Position numbers and translations under genes: made by a program. Positions 18,501 through 25,746 of a DNA stretch of 64,000 bases are shown here, in pieces (within the stretch, counting starts at the first letter, position 1; every line of letters begins with the position of its first letter). The DNA comes from Mucilaginibacter phenanthrenivorans. GTDB taxonomy: Bacteria > Bacteroidota > Bacteroidia > Sphingobacteriales > Sphingobacteriaceae. The stretch covers positions 429,885 through 493,884 of the forward strand of contig NZ_JAHVAP010000006.1 in the NCBI RefSeq assembly GCF_024721155.1. The letters are read 5' to 3'. The notes beneath the pieces were generated by a model. That model made no database searches and was not told the DNA's origin. It saw only the letters and a list, made by a program, of their open reading frames with translations.

Positions 18501-19274
18501 TAAGTTGATCCAGCGTACTAAAACAATAAAAGCAGCAAGCGTAATTACCGAAACTATTACATATCCCTTTGTTGCTATGTAATTACAAACATTATTTACC
18601 AGGATACAAAAGCAAAGCAGGGTAAGCAGCCAAATGGTAATCTCGTAGTAAAAAAAGGTATGGCTTACTTCGCCCTGTTTTATCTTAACAGAAAATAAAT
18701 AGGTATTATTTGTGCTTCGGATCTCGTAAACGCTTTTGTCGGTAAAATCCGCTATTTCAATATTATTGTCCTTAGTTAAATCGGGCGCGAAGGTATTTTG
18801 CAGGTAGGGGTTTTGAAAGGTATAGCTTATTTTTACCGGTATAAAAAATATGGCGCTAAAGTTACCCTCGCTTTTCCTGATCACTTCATAATAACCATTC
18901 GATTCCTTATGAAAGGAATATCCTTCCTTTATAGTGGCGGGCAGTTCCGGTATCACCTTTATACCGCTCCAAAAATCAAGCTGGTTATTTTTCAGGGTGA
19001 TGAACCAGATGTTCCTGTCAGCAGTAAAGTCCTTTATCAGGTCGATAGAGGTATGCGGACTATCCTGCAGATCTTTTAATTTATTATAACTCGCCTTATC
19101 GTTGATAAAACTGTTCACGTAAGCTTCCTTTTGCTGCAGGTTGCCTTCAAGAATTTTTGCAGTTTGATCGAGGTTATTTACAGGAGTGTACGTTTGGCGA
19201 ACAATAACAGCGGTCAGCAGCAGACTGGCACAAAGCAATGCCAGCATTAAACGTATTTTCCCGGATGTAGCCAA
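15540..19274 (-). CDS. Very large NtrY-like multi-pass sensor histidine kinase
   Basis: A 1244-residue membrane kinase. One N-terminal TM (about 8-26) precedes an extracytoplasmic region. A cluster of roughly eight TM segments (about 210-470) is followed by a second extracytoplasmic region (about 475-725) and TM segments near 735 and 780. A further sensory region, a TM near 945 and a HAMP domain (about 960-1010) lead to HisKA with His1035 in VAHEIKNPLTPLK and HATPase_c with DNGNGI and SGTGLGLAF. The ENxxTPL-like NPLTPL box after the His and the C-terminal layout are those of NtrY-type kinases. The N-terminal half is much larger than in classical NtrY. No NtrX-like regulator is adjacent. The gene is followed on the same strand by fabD 142 bp upstream of its start, probably separately transcribed. 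Confidence 0.9.
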   Translation of the reverse strand: MATSGKIRLMLALLCASLLLTAVIVRQTYTPVNNLDQTAKILEGNLQQKEAYVNSFINDKASYNKLKDLQDSPHTSIDLIKDFTADRNIWFITLKNNQLDFWSGIKVIPELPATIKEGYSFHKESNGYYEVIRKSEGNFSAIFFIPVKISYTFQNPYLQNTFAPDLTKDNNIEIADFTDKSVYEIRSTNNTYLFSVKIKQGEVSHTFFYYEITIWLLTLLCFCILVNNVCNYIATKGYVIVSVITLAAFIVLVRWINLYFNWPEFTYRLEVFNPTLYASSFAYRSLGDLCINILAICWFVSFLYLRRRSILKGTHSKVSAYAILVTGTLTLIIVSAGLLNVFYGLVMNSKISFDVSNVLNLSPFSLLGVLMLCFSFLIFYLLSEVFLTITVRLPVSSLNKAAILIAGVVLATIISAYYQGFTMFYLLWAGLVFTRAYAHRYNSGKITAISMAMIILICALISAIKLNYFESVKENVTRTAFIQKLEVPDDANADIAFKRVEHQIINDASIKQYFTDSVQNTNYVKTRFQKLYFNGYLSKYDFNVHEFNDKDQPLSADKSYSLTIFKDLVLYSSFKVSDFFYRVNESFGYQNYFAILPIVKNGQNLGTIVIELKSKPLQTFTSFPDLLVDGQVNLEDEFKNYSYAFYIDNKLITQSGPYVYDLENTELQGKLKKYIEKTTLSTRSEWYLHFTNYSHLIYKPSQRNLIVVSKEQNLLFIGITSITFFFVVFLLFSVLILILSWLWIRIKILNIKNNRIGWSFKLNFDLILYKTRIQFSMIFAVVATLVAVGFITFFSISTQYQTQQDKTIREKITRIASALEASNYNKYLYDINEESQVEFNEFANTYAADLTLYDVNGMELINTQPKIYEFGLQARRMNARAYVYLKKFQKSEFVNDEIIGKLNYKAVYVPLRNGNGTIAYLQLPYFANEADYKERIGALLNIMINVYALIFIAIGLFAVIIARQITAPLSFIQFSLSKTTYGKKNEPIHWDRNDEIGALVKEYNKMIAALENSAQKLAQSERETAWREMAKQVAHEIKNPLTPLKLGLQLLDKSWKDKDPKFDQKFERFSKSFVEQIESLSNIASEFSAFAKMPDTKLEKLNLFDVLTQAVTIFKQMDNVRIVYQAPNSPFIINADRDQLLRCFNNLLKNAIEAAPADRFGVIDINYTITNKNVLLTIKDNGNGIPENLREKIFEPNFTTKSSGTGLGLAFVKNSIENAGGKVWFETRLGEGTTFYFSLPSALV

Positions 19275-19327
19275 TTGGATTGTTTAAATAATATCAAATG
19301 TAACCAAAAATGCCGTGTTAAGTTTTT

Positions 19328-19416
19328 GTTTTGAGTCGAAAGTCTTGAGTCATTAATCCTGAGTCCAAATTAACGGATCTGACTGACGACTCAAGACTTT
19401 CGACTATTGACTTGGA
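19328..19416. repeat. Inverted repeat, AAGTCTTGAGTC family
   Basis: Arms GAGTCGAAAGTCTTGAGTC and GACTCAAGACTTTCGACT flank a short spacer between fabD and the kinase gene. Same family as 3269-3345 and as the insert inside mqnB. Confidence 0.75.
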
Positions 19417-20301
19417 CTATTCTACCACAGCGCTTTCAGTTGGCATGTGGCGGTCAACTTTTTTAACCAGTCCCTGCAAAACGCTGCCCGGCCCTACTTC
19501 GGTGAAAGAGGTGGCGCCGTCTTCCATCATGTGTTTAACAGTTTGTGTCCAGCGTACAGGGCCGGTTAACTGCGCTATTAAATTATGTTTTATTTGTGCC
19601 GGATCAGTATATGGTTTTGCGTCGATATTTTGGTATATCGGGCAGATAGGTTCCTTTATCTCGGTGTTTACAATGGCGTGTTCCAGCTCAATTTTTGCAG
19701 ATTCCATTAACGGTGAGTGGAATGCGCCGCCGACGTTCAATTTCAACGCTCTTTTTGCACCTGCTTCGGTCATTAATTCGCACGCCTTATCAATACCGGC
19801 AATAGTGCCTGATATTACCAGCTGGCCGGGACAGTTATAATTTGCCGGAACCACAACATCACTTATGCGGTGGCAAATATCTTCAACGGTAAAATCATCA
19901 AGGCCTATAATAGCCGCCATGGTTGATGGCTGGATCAAACATGCTTTTTGCATAGCATTTGCACGTGCAGCCACCAAACGCAAACCATCTTCAAATGATA
20001 ACGATTTACAGGCTACCAATGCCGAAAATTCGCCAAGGGAATGACCTGCTGCCATTTCAGGTTTAAAATCATCGCCCAAAACACTGGCTAATATCACAGA
20101 ATGTAAAAATATGGCCGGCTGGGTAACATTGGTTTGTTTAAGATCCTCGTCGGTACCATCAAACATCAGGTCGGTAATGCGGAAGCCAAGGATTTCGTTA
20201 GCTTGTTCAAATAAGGCACGTGCCTGTTCCGATTTTTCGTACAGGTCCTTACCCATACCAACAAACTGGGCACCTTGCCCCGGGAAAATGTATGCTTTCA
20301 T
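19417..20301 (-). CDS. fabD: Malonyl-CoA:ACP transacylase
   Basis: A 294-residue ACP S-malonyltransferase that loads malonyl groups on acyl carrier protein for fatty-acid synthesis. It starts MKAYIFPGQGAQFVGMG, carries the nucleophile Ser88 in AAGHSLGEFSALVA, the conserved QPAIFLHS run, and the catalytic His in GGAFHSPLM near residue 200. Length and motifs are full. It stands alone, not in a fab cluster. A repeat-filled 116-bp gap separates it from folE on the same strand. Confidence 0.96.
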   Translation of the reverse strand: MKAYIFPGQGAQFVGMGKDLYEKSEQARALFEQANEILGFRITDLMFDGTDEDLKQTNVTQPAIFLHSVILASVLGDDFKPEMAAGHSLGEFSALVACKSLSFEDGLRLVAARANAMQKACLIQPSTMAAIIGLDDFTVEDICHRISDVVVPANYNCPGQLVISGTIAGIDKACELMTEAGAKRALKLNVGGAFHSPLMESAKIELEHAIVNTEIKEPICPIYQNIDAKPYTDPAQIKHNLIAQLTGPVRWTQTVKHMMEDGATSFTEVGPGSVLQGLVKKVDRHMPTESAVVE

Positions 20302-20415
20302 GTTAGAGATTAGAGACTGGTTAATTAGAGATTAGTTGCCTTTTAGGTGGTTAGAAATTGAAAATCTGAGATAAAGCTAAAAAACTAATCTCTAATCTCC
20401 AACCTCTGACCACTA
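20302..20415. repeat. CTAATCTC/GAGATTAG inverted repeat
   Basis: The left arm has GATTAGAGACT and GAGATTAG, the right arm AAAAACTAATCTCTAATCTC. It fills the gap between fabD and folE. The 13-mer AAAAACTAATCTC recurs inside the mqnD frame near 22655, and the family recurs at 28048-28086 and 58222-58255. Confidence 0.7.
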
Positions 20416-20417
20416 AC

Positions 20418-21056
20418 CTACCCCAGCTTCGCTGAGATAAGATTTAAAAACTCCGTCCTTGTTTTTTCCTTTAAAAATTCACCTGTAAATGCCGATGTGG
20501 TGGTAACTGAATTTTGCTTTTGTACGCCGCGCATACTCATGCACAGGTGGCGGCACTCAATAACTATACCTACACCCCATGGGTTCAGCGTATCCTGGAT
20601 GCAATCGCGAATCTCATTGGTAAGGCGTTCCTGTACCTGTAAGCGACGGGCAAAAACGTCAACCACACGCGGAATCTTGCTTAAGCCAACCACATGCCCG
20701 TTTGGAATATACGCCACGTGTGCCTTACCAAAAAATGGCAGCATGTGGTGCTCGCACATCGAGTATACTTCGATGTCCTTCACAATCACCATCTGGCTGT
20801 AATCCTCCTTAAACATTGCCGAGTTCAGGATCTCTTTTGCATCAAGGTCGTAGCCCTGGGTTAAATACAGCATGGCTTTGGCCACGCGCTCGGGGGTCTT
20901 CAATAAGCCTTCACGCTCCGGTTTTTCACCTATTTGTTTTAAAACCTCTTTGTAATGGGTAGACAGGCTGGCTATCAGGTCGGGGTTATAACGGTCAATC
21001 TTTACGTAGCCGTCAATATCATCATCCTCGTCGTGGATATAGTTTTCGTTACTCAT
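20418..21056 (-). CDS. folE: GTP cyclohydrolase I
   Basis: A 212-residue enzyme converting GTP to 7,8-dihydroneopterin triphosphate, the entry to folate, pterin and queuosine synthesis. MCEHHMLPFFGKAHVAYIP holds the zinc Cys and catalytic His residues, VVGLSKIPR is the conserved loop, RLQVQERLTNEI the C-terminal signature, and IECRHLCMSMRGVQ the second zinc Cys region. Residues 1-20 form an acidic extension typical of the phylum. It is 9 bp downstream of the PTPS/QueD gene on the same strand and surely in one operon with it. Confidence 0.96.
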   Translation of the reverse strand: MSNENYIHDEDDDIDGYVKIDRYNPDLIASLSTHYKEVLKQIGEKPEREGLLKTPERVAKAMLYLTQGYDLDAKEILNSAMFKEDYSQMVIVKDIEVYSMCEHHMLPFFGKAHVAYIPNGHVVGLSKIPRVVDVFARRLQVQERLTNEIRDCIQDTLNPWGVGIVIECRHLCMSMRGVQKQNSVTTTSAFTGEFLKEKTRTEFLNLISAKLG

Positions 21057-21065
21057 GTTTAAGGA

Positions 21066-21485
21066 TTAATCACCAAAATACTCGGCAGAGTTATTTTCGG
21101 TTTCGTATAGTTTTATTGAATGCAAAAACACACCTTCGTGTGCCTCGATTGGCGCCTTTAGCTGGTTAAAGATTTCGATGCAAAGCAATTCGGTGGAAGC
21201 CATTTTGCCGGCCATAAAGGGGACATCCTTGTTGATATTCTTATGGTCGAGCTTTTCGATCACGTAGTCGTTTATAATAACTTTCAGGTCCTTCAAATCA
21301 ATTAAATAGCCTGTAGCATGGGTAACCTGGCCTTTTACAGTAACAAACAGGTTGTAATTGTGTCCGTGCCAATTTGGGTTGGCGCATTTGCCAAACACTT
21401 CGGCATTTTTCTCTTCGCTCCACTCCTCGCGGTACATCCTGTGTGCCGCGTTGAAATGTTCTTTACGCGTAATATATATCATCAT
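21066..21485 (-). CDS. 6-pyruvoyl-tetrahydropterin synthase / QueD family protein
   Basis: COG0720 T-fold enzyme of about 139 residues from the chosen ATG at 21485. The frame is open for ten more codons upstream (to 21515), but the family begins at MIYITRKEHFNAAHRMYR, so the internal Met is preferred. Zinc-binding His residues occur in HFNAAHR and HGHNY. The Cys sits in KCANPNWHGHNY, with five residues between Cys and HGH. That spacing is the one of eukaryote-like PTPS rather than the CxxxHGH of E. coli QueD, so the product (pyruvoyl- or carboxy-tetrahydropterin) is uncertain. Glu in LYETENNSAEY is the expected C-terminal pterin anchor. Operon with folE supports dihydroneopterin triphosphate as substrate. 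Confidence 0.85.
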   Translation of the reverse strand: MMIYITRKEHFNAAHRMYREEWSEEKNAEVFGKCANPNWHGHNYNLFVTVKGQVTHATGYLIDLKDLKVIINDYVIEKLDHKNINKDVPFMAGKMASTELLCIEIFNQLKAPIEAHEGVFLHSIKLYETENNSAEYFGD

Positions 21486-21558
21486 AACAAATAATGGTGC
21501 AAATATACAAAACAAAAGCAGGCGTTATGTTTTATCTTAGCGGTCAAAATAAAGCAAT

Positions 21559-22266
21559 ATGCGGATATTGATTGTTGTGGCTACGGAGGATGAAGTCTTA
21601 AGTCTGAAGTCAGAAGTCGGGAGTAAGAATCAAGAGTCAAGTGCCAGGAATCAAGAAAAGGAAACTCAAGATTCAGAACCTTCGACTCAAGACTCAAGAA
21701 AAACTTACGACTGCCAGCTACTCGTAACCGGCGTTGGAATGACAGCTACAGCATTTGCACTCGGCAGGCATCTGTCATCAAACAAATACGACCTTATCCT
21801 CAACCTGGGAATCGCCGGTAGCTTTGATCGCGGTATTGCTTTAGGCGATGTTGTCGAAATAACTCAAGATACCTTTGCGGAATTAGGCGCAGAAGACGAT
21901 ACTAATTTCCTGCCGATTGCTGATATGGGCTTTGGCGAAGCAACTTATTATCCGTCAAAAAAACTCGCTGATCTTTACAACCTCTTTAATACTTTCAACC
22001 TGACACAGGCAACAGCTATAACTGTAAATACGGTTCATGGTAACGAGGCCTCTATACAAAAAGTGGCCGAACGATTAGGTCCGCAAATAGAAAGCATGGA
22101 AGGCGCTGCGGTGTTTTATGCCTGCAAACAATTTGATGTACCTTGTATGCAGATCAGGGCTGTGTCAAATTATGTGGAAAAACGCAATCGCGCCAACTGG
22201 AACATAGGGCTCGCCATAAAAAATCTGAATACCTTTGCCATTGAGTTTTTGAAGCTGTACGCGTGA
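21559..22266 (+). CDS. mqnB: Futalosine hydrolase with repeat-encoded insert
   Basis: A 235-residue nucleoside-phosphorylase-fold enzyme of the futalosine menaquinone pathway, cleaving the futalosine base. MRILIVVATEDE at the start, VTGVGMTATAFALGRHL, LILNLGIAGSFD, and ESMEGAAVFYAC with the purine-ribosyl Glu/Asp motifs are present, followed by RAVSNYVEKRNRANWN. Between residues about 12 and 49, where the family has a short loop before the GVGM strand, there are some 36 extra Lys/Ser/Glu/Gln-rich residues. They are encoded by an AAGTC/GACTC repeat (21590-21705) like the intergenic ones at 3269 and 19328. The frame is intact through the insert. mqnD follows on the same strand. Confidence 0.9.
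   Translation: MRILIVVATEDEVLSLKSEVGSKNQESSARNQEKETQDSEPSTQDSRKTYDCQLLVTGVGMTATAFALGRHLSSNKYDLILNLGIAGSFDRGIALGDVVEITQDTFAELGAEDDTNFLPIADMGFGEATYYPSKKLADLYNLFNTFNLTQATAITVNTVHGNEASIQKVAERLGPQIESMEGAAVFYACKQFDVPCMQIRAVSNYVEKRNRANWNIGLAIKNLNTFAIEFLKLYA
21590..21705. repeat. AAGTCTTAAGTC-family repeat inside mqnB
   Basis: Begins with AAGTCTTAAGTCTGAAGTC and ends with CTTCGACTCAAGACTCAAG. The 12-mer AAGTCTTAAGTC is identical to the intergenic copy near 3277, and CGACTCAAGACT to the copy near 19388. It is read through in frame. Confidence 0.7.
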
Positions 22267-22276
22267 TTTATAAAAT

Positions 22277-22359
22277 TGTCATTGCGAGGTACGAAGCAAT
22301 CGCACGCTATACAGAGCGGTAATACAAAGTTCGCGATTGCTTCGTACCTCGCAATGACA
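22277..22359. repeat. TGTCATTGCGAG palindromic repeat, copy 1
   Basis: Perfect 27-bp arms (22277-22303 and 22333-22359, outer end TGTCATTGCGAGGTACG) around a 29-bp loop, between mqnB and mqnD. Other copies are at 25497-25605 and 62131-62225. Could fold as a strong RNA hairpin within the mqnB-mqnD transcript. Confidence 0.88.
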
Positions 22360-22380
22360 TGGCTTATTATTTTTTAGAAA

Positions 22381-23235
22381 ATGAAACTAACCCTCGGCTT
22401 TTCGCCCTGCCCTAACGATACCTTTATTTTTGATGCCATGATCCATCATAAAATTGACACCGAAGGCCTCGACTTCGAAGTATTTTATGACGATGTGGAA
22501 ACCCTTAACCAAAAAGCCATGCGCGGTGAGCTGGACATCACCAAATTAAGTTACCACGCCTTCGCATACGTTGCCGATAAATATGTATTGATGGATGCCG
22601 GCAGCGCTTTAGGCTTTGGTGTAGGTCCTTTACTAATTTGCAAAGATGACCCTGAAAAACTAATCTCAGATCTCAAATCTCACGTCTCAAATCTAAAGAT
22701 CGGGATTCCAGGCAAATACACTACCGCCAACTTTTTATTAGGGACGGCATTCCCGAATGCTACCAACAAAGTTGAATTGGTATTTTCAGATATTGAAGAT
22801 GCCGTGCTTGATGGTCGCGTCGACGTTGGCCTCATCATCCATGAAAACCGCTTTACCTATCAAAATAAGGGCCTCAAAAAGATCATCGACCTGGGCGATT
22901 ACTGGGAAAAGGAAACCGGCTGCGCCATCCCGCTTGGCGGCATTGTGGCTAACCGCAATTTATCTTTGGATGTTCAGCATAAAGTAAACCGCGTTATTCG
23001 CCGGTCTGTGGAGTTTGCATTTGAAAATCCAAAATCAGGATTGGAATTCATCCGCTCACACGCCCAGGAAATGAGCGAGGAGGTGATGTATAAGCATATT
23101 GAGCTGTATGTAAATAAGTATTCCGTAGATTTGGGCGCCGAAGGAAGAAGGGCGATCAGACTGCTGTTCGATAAAGCGCTTGAAAATCATATTATTCCAG
23201 AGGTGAAGGAGAGCATATTTCTGAACCGGGATTAA
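22381..23235 (+). CDS. mqnD: 1,4-dihydroxy-6-naphthoate synthase
   Basis: A 284-residue periplasmic-binding-protein-fold enzyme that converts cyclic dehypoxanthine futalosine to 1,4-dihydroxy-6-naphthoate in the futalosine pathway. It starts MKLTLGFSPCPNDTFIFDAM, with TKLSYHAFAYVADKY, IPGKYTTANFLL and DVGLIIHENRFTYQ as family signatures. At about residues 93-108 the segment linking the two lobes is enlarged (LISDLKSHVSNL) and its DNA matches the CTAATCTC/AAATCTC repeat seen between fabD and folE. It pairs with mqnB; mqnA, mqnC and mqnE are not in the window. Confidence 0.93.
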   Translation: MKLTLGFSPCPNDTFIFDAMIHHKIDTEGLDFEVFYDDVETLNQKAMRGELDITKLSYHAFAYVADKYVLMDAGSALGFGVGPLLICKDDPEKLISDLKSHVSNLKIGIPGKYTTANFLLGTAFPNATNKVELVFSDIEDAVLDGRVDVGLIIHENRFTYQNKGLKKIIDLGDYWEKETGCAIPLGGIVANRNLSLDVQHKVNRVIRRSVEFAFENPKSGLEFIRSHAQEMSEEVMYKHIELYVNKYSVDLGAEGRRAIRLLFDKALENHIIPEVKESIFLNRD

Positions 23236-23343
23236 TGGATTAAACAGATTTCTTAGATAAAAAAAAAAGAAATAAGCATCGTTTATACATCCCAAAAATC
23301 CTTTAATCATGATTCGATAATCGGTGAAATCAAAAAACAATCA

Positions 23344-24042
23344 GTGAAATCAGTTTTTAAAAATATAGAAGAATTTGCCGAAGGCCAGTTACTATTAGTC
23401 AACAAGCCCTATAACTGGACCAGCTTTGATGTAGTGGGCAAGATCCGCAACTCATTTAAACCCTTGAAGCTAAAAGTGGGCCACGCCGGTACGCTCGATC
23501 CGCTGGCAACCGGTCTGCTTATTATCTGCACCGGAAAAATGACCAAACAGATCGACACCTTCCAGGCGCAGGAGAAGGAATATACCGGCACCATGATCCT
23601 TGGTGAAACCACGCCATCGTACGACATGGAAACTGAAGCCGATCAAAAATTCGATATCAGCCATATCACAGAAGATCAAATAAAAGCAGTTTGTCAGCAA
23701 TTTATCGGCGAGATCGGCCAGTATCCGCCCGCCCATTCAGCTATAAAAATTGATGGCGAACGCCTTTATGAAAAAGCCCGTCGTGGAGAAGAGGTTGAAT
23801 TGCGTTTAAGAACAGTTACTATAACTGAATTTGAGATCACCGAAATCACATTACCTGAAGTACACTTCCGGGTAGTTTGCAGCAAGGGCACTTACATTCG
23901 GTCGCTCGTAAACGATTTTGGCAAGGCTTTAAATAATGGTGCCTATCTTTCAAAATTAAGGCGCACCCGCAGCGGCGATTATAAGGTTGATGACGCATGG
24001 GAGGTGATGGAACTGGTGAATACGATCCGCGATTTAAAATGA
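23344..24042 (+). CDS. truB: tRNA pseudouridine(55) synthase
   Basis: A 232-residue enzyme that makes pseudouridine-55 in the T-arm of tRNA. LLVNKPYNWTSFDVV, GHAGTLDPLATGLLII with the catalytic Asp, and CSKGTYIRSLVNDFG are full TruB motifs. The C-terminal PUA domain is absent, as in many short TruBs. The only usable start is a GTG at 23344, since no ATG occurs in the N-terminal region. That GTG lies in AATCAGTGAAATCAG, a relative of the ATCGGTGAAATC repeat scattered around this locus. Followed by the GxxExxY gene 37 bp downstream. Confidence 0.94.
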   Translation: MKSVFKNIEEFAEGQLLLVNKPYNWTSFDVVGKIRNSFKPLKLKVGHAGTLDPLATGLLIICTGKMTKQIDTFQAQEKEYTGTMILGETTPSYDMETEADQKFDISHITEDQIKAVCQQFIGEIGQYPPAHSAIKIDGERLYEKARRGEEVELRLRTVTITEFEITEITLPEVHFRVVCSKGTYIRSLVNDFGKALNNGAYLSKLRRTRSGDYKVDDAWEVMELVNTIRDLK

Positions 24043-24079
24043 TTTCACCGATTATAGAATAACGATTTCACCGATTAAA

Positions 24080-24469
24080 ATGACCGAACCAATCAATAAA
24101 AATTTTGAACCTGATGAATTAACCAGAAAAATTATCGGGTGTTGTTTTGAAGTTCATCGTTTACTAGGTCCCGGCTTTGTCGAAAAAATTTATGCCAGGG
24201 CACTAGAGCATCAATTGAAACTTGAAAACCTAAGCTTTGTTGCTGAAAAGGAATTTAATGTTGTTTTTAAAGATCTATTTGTCGGTAAATTCAGATGCGA
24301 TATTTTTGTCGAAGGCAAAGTGATAGTTGAACTTAAATCAGTAACAGGGCACATTCCCAATTTATTCCATGGTCAACTGCTTTCATATTTAAAAGCAAGT
24401 AATGTAAAAACCGGTTTATTAATAAACTTTGGCAACGCAAGCTGTGAAGTAAAACGTATATCCGTTTAA
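24080..24469 (+). CDS. GxxExxY family protein
   Basis: A 129-residue protein of the GxxExxY family, named for the motif visible as GPGFVEKIYARAL near residue 30. The family is related to PD-(D/E)XK nuclease folds: CDIFVEGKVIVELKSV supplies an Asp and a Glu-x-Lys. Its biological role is not established. It sits between truB and ribF, two genes often adjacent in Bacteroidota. Both sides carry copies of the GATTTCACCGATT/AATCGGTGAAATC repeat (24043-24078 and 24480-24542), which suggests that it was inserted with the repeats. Confidence 0.85.
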   Translation: MTEPINKNFEPDELTRKIIGCCFEVHRLLGPGFVEKIYARALEHQLKLENLSFVAEKEFNVVFKDLFVGKFRCDIFVEGKVIVELKSVTGHIPNLFHGQLLSYLKASNVKTGLLINFGNASCEVKRISV

Positions 24470-24547
24470 AAACTATAAGCTCGGAGATATCACGAATCAA
24501 AAAATCGGTGAAATCGGCCTTGCAATCAGTGTAATCGCAAATTAATA

Positions 24548-25480
24548 ATGAAAGTTTATCACAGTATCGACGATTTTGTAAGATTAAATAACGCGGTAGT
24601 TACCATCGGCACCTTTGATGGTGTCCATACCGGTCACCGTAAAATAATAGCCGACCTTAAAGCGCTTGCTGCCGAAACTGGCGGTGAAACCGTGGTGCTT
24701 ACTTTTTTCCCGCATCCGCGCATGATCCTGCACCCGGAGGATGAAAGCATCAAGATGATCAACACCATGGACGAAAAGGCCGAAATGCTGGAGGAACTTG
24801 GTATCGACCACCTGATCATTACCCCCTTCTCCCGCGATTTCTCTAACCAAACAGCTGAAGAATATATCCGCGATGTGCTGGTGAACAAGATCGGCACAAA
24901 AAAGATCGTAATAGGCTATGATCACCGCTTCGGCAAGGACAGGCAGGGCGGACTTGAGGACCTGCAGCGCCTTGGTCCGGTTTACGGTTTTGATGTGGTT
25001 GAAATACCGGAACAGGACATTTACGAAGTTGCGATTAGCTCAACCCGCATCAGGGAAGCGCTACTGAATGGCGCAATTGAGCTGGCACACACCTTTTTAA
25101 GTTATCCCTTCTTTATCACTGGCAGGGTGGTACGAGGCGACCAAATTGGCCGTACCATAGGCTATCCGACAGCCAATATCGTGATCCATGAGAAGTACAA
25201 ACTGATTCCCGTGGACGGCATTTTTGCTGTAAAAGTTAAGGTTGATGCCGAAACCTTTTGGGGCATGGCCTACATCGGCACACGCCCAACTATTAATGGT
25301 ACCAGGCGCAATATCGAAGTCAATATTTTCAATTTCGACAAGGAAATCTACAACCAGCAGATCCGCATGGAGTTCTACAATTTTGTACGCGACGATATGA
25401 AATTTGATTCGCTTGATGATTTGAAGGAACAGATCCGCAAGGATAAATTGGATGTGGAAGCGTTGCTGGGGAGTGAATAA
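24548..25480 (+). CDS. ribF: Bifunctional riboflavin kinase / FAD synthetase
   Basis: A 310-residue enzyme that phosphorylates riboflavin and adenylates FMN. The N-terminal nucleotidyltransferase domain has TIGTFDGVHTGHRKII, TFFPHPRMIL, IGYDHRFGKDRQGG and ISSTRIREALL. The C-terminal riboflavin kinase domain (about 185-305) has GRVVRGDQIGRTIGYPTANI and MAYIGTRPTING. Full length and all motifs intact. No FMN riboswitch is visible upstream, where only the GATTTCACCGATT-type repeat remnants lie. Confidence 0.96.
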   Translation: MKVYHSIDDFVRLNNAVVTIGTFDGVHTGHRKIIADLKALAAETGGETVVLTFFPHPRMILHPEDESIKMINTMDEKAEMLEELGIDHLIITPFSRDFSNQTAEEYIRDVLVNKIGTKKIVIGYDHRFGKDRQGGLEDLQRLGPVYGFDVVEIPEQDIYEVAISSTRIREALLNGAIELAHTFLSYPFFITGRVVRGDQIGRTIGYPTANIVIHEKYKLIPVDGIFAVKVKVDAETFWGMAYIGTRPTINGTRRNIEVNIFNFDKEIYNQQIRMEFYNFVRDDMKFDSLDDLKEQIRKDKLDVEALLGSE

Positions 25481-25496
25481 TTAACTCTTATAAAAA

Positions 25497-25605
25497 TTGT
25501 CATTGCGAGCGCAGCGCGGCAACCTCGTAGCTATACAAGGCGAACTTTACAGTGCGGATATGCATAGTTACGAGGTTGCTTCGTCGTTCCTCCTCGCAAT
25601 GACAA
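25497..25605. repeat. TGTCATTGCGAG palindromic repeat, copy 2
   Basis: Outer arms TTGTCATTGCGAG and CTCGCAATGACAA with inner GGCAACCTCGTA and TACGAGGTTGC arms, downstream of ribF. An apparent 65-codon frame across it is only the repeat read through. Confidence 0.85.
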
Positions 25606-25746
25606 AAGTTTATTACGCTGAGCTTCTCACTAAATACCACATTCATTTTTCACCTCAAAATAACTATCTTGCTTTAACGTTGTTATACAAATAAACCATC
25701 ACGTCGGATCACTATCCCCATGATCTATGAACCATTAACATAAAAC

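Noticed and set aside
25497..25694. 65-codon frame downstream of ribF
   Set aside because: Most of it is the TGTCATTGCGAG palindromic repeat read through; no start signal or family.
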